Source of the DNA: an uncultured Candidatus Poseidoniales archaeon
GTDB taxonomy: Archaea > Thermoplasmatota > Poseidoniia > Poseidoniales > Poseidoniaceae
Reading direction: 5' to 3'
NCBI GenBank assembly: GCA_902605365.1
Contig: CACLCM010000011.1
Location: 1 to 53,265, forward strand
DNA length: 53,265 nucleotides
This document shows positions 52,766 through 53,265 of this stretch, one piece after another. The position numbers and the translations under genes were made by a program. Position 1 is the first letter of the stretch, and the number at the start of each line of letters is the position of its first letter. The notes below the pieces were generated by a model that saw only the letters and a program-made list of their open reading frames with translations, made no database searches and had not been told where the DNA came from.

Positions 52766-52837
52766 TCTGGTTATACACGATTATTGAACAGACAGGGTTT
52801 ACCAGTTTATTTCAAGCGCCAAGGTGAAGAGTAGAAG

Positions 52838-52854
52838 CGCCCCCGTAGGGGGCG
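52838..52854 (+). promoter_or_regulatory. GC-rich hairpin just upstream of thrS
   Basis: CGCCCCC and GGGGGCG pair perfectly around GTA. The downstream arm runs into the GCGGAGG ribosome-binding region 7 bases before the thrS ATG, so the hairpin could hide the site or serve as a 5' structure. Its GTA loop resembles the hairpin at 9299-9324. Confidence 0.4.
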
Positions 52855-52865
52855 GAGGCACATGC

Positions 52866-53265
52866 ATGTCTATGATTTCTGTAACCCTGCCAGATGGTTC
52901 AATCAATGAATATACTACTGGGATTACTGCTGGTGAAATTGTAATTGATATCGAAGGTAGAAAGCACGATTGCGTCGCTGCAATGGTAGATGGTGAGCAG
53001 AAGGATTTCTCTGCAACCCTAGATTCGGATTGTTCTGTCACAGGTATTTCTGCCTTTGACGATGATGGGATGTACATACTTCGCCATAGCGCTGCCCATC
53101 TTTTAGCTCAAGCGATTACGTCACTTTATCCAGATGCTAAACCAACTATTGGTCCTCCTGTGGACCGTGGTTTTTACTATGATTTTGCAGATCTAAATGA
53201 TTTTGGAGAAGCCGACCTCAAAGCGGTCCAGAAAAAAATGCATGAACTTGCGAGGCGCAATTTAA
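52866..53265 (+). CDS. thrS: Threonyl-tRNA synthetase, N-terminal part (runs off the window)
   Basis: 133 codons visible. The start ATG 52866 follows GGAGG. Residues ~3-60 form a TGS domain (VTLPDGSINEYTTGITAGEI), then LRHSAAHLLAQAITSLYPDAKPTIGPP and VDRGFYYDF begin the N2 editing domain with its HxxxH motif. This is the bacterial/eukaryotic ThrRS layout; archaeal ThrRS usually carries a D-aminoacyl-deacylase-like editing domain instead. It charges tRNA-Thr. The 3' end lies outside the window. Confidence 0.9.
   Translation, partial: MSMISVTLPDGSINEYTTGITAGEIVIDIEGRKHDCVAAMVDGEQKDFSATLDSDCSVTGISAFDDDGMYILRHSAAHLLAQAITSLYPDAKPTIGPPVDRGFYYDFADLNDFGEADLKAVQKKMHELARRNL

Overview
The window is a stretch of about 40% GC from a planktonic archaeon, most probably Poseidoniia (Marine Group II Euryarchaeota) or a close relative. 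Archaeal markers are a group II chaperonin, stand-alone Bud32, archaeal-type NAD kinase, an archaellum/Tad-type secretion ATPase with two FlaJ/TadC-like partners, a deoxyhypusine-synthase homologue, a DUF6015-like protein and TATA-type promoter elements. These sit beside bacterial-looking genes (DnaK, a TGS-containing ThrRS, PepA, an oxygen-dependent protoporphyrin heme pathway), a mixture typical of marine surface archaea. The lineage call is inference from gene content; no search was run.

Layout. 0-4.3 kb: an exported-protein fragment, a membrane protein, an enoyl-CoA hydratase/aldehyde dehydrogenase pair and a P-loop kinase. 4.25-9.24 kb: a minus-strand pilus-like operon (ATPase, two polytopic platform proteins, two pilin-like proteins). 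9.3-12.4 kb: a nucleotide kinase and an ABC-2 exporter. 12.4-17.1 kb: housekeeping genes (second enoyl-CoA hydratase, a membrane-anchored unknown, dITPase, CrcB, NadA, Bud32). 17.1-21.0 kb: a PAP2/beta-propeller membrane protein, DUF971, an Mrp ATPase without cysteine, and a small membrane protein. 21.0-31.2 kb: an ArsC-like phosphatase, then every enzyme from glutamyl-tRNA to protoheme (hemA, hemCD fusion, hemB, hemL, hemE, hemF, hemY, with a convergent hemH). 31.3-33.6 kb: two tiny divergent genes with Cys-rich C-termini, an Fea1-like lipoprotein whose promoter carries DtxR/IdeR-like palindromes, a second lipoprotein and tRNA-Gly(GCC). 33.7-37.1 kb: a 980-residue surface protein and a DUF6015-like protein. 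37.2-39.4 kb: agmatinase and a SpeD-deoxyhypusine-synthase-like fusion. 39.5-44 kb: secreted M14 carboxypeptidase, leucyl aminopeptidase and a class III aminotransferase. 44-48.4 kb: a chaperone island (DnaK, a putative Hsp20-like protein, thermosome). 48.5-53.3 kb: threonine-dehydrogenase-like epimerase, CTP synthase, NAD kinase, a small charged protein and the start of thrS.

Main points of interest: a complete aerobic heme pathway in an archaeon beside a putative iron-regulated Fea1-like lipoprotein; a cysteine-less Mrp paired with a CPCxxC DUF971 protein (a split version of the HCF101 arrangement); the SpeD-DHS fusion lacking the usual DHS lysine; and a strict pattern in which all eight convergent gene pairs abut at 0 nt or overlap, most with a short inverted repeat across the stop codons.

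No CRISPR array, insertion sequence, phage gene or replication origin was seen. No stretch above about 300 bases lacks a gene; the longest intergenic regions (21351-21491, 31183-31333, 32938-33103, 49479-49710) carry only regulatory-looking elements.
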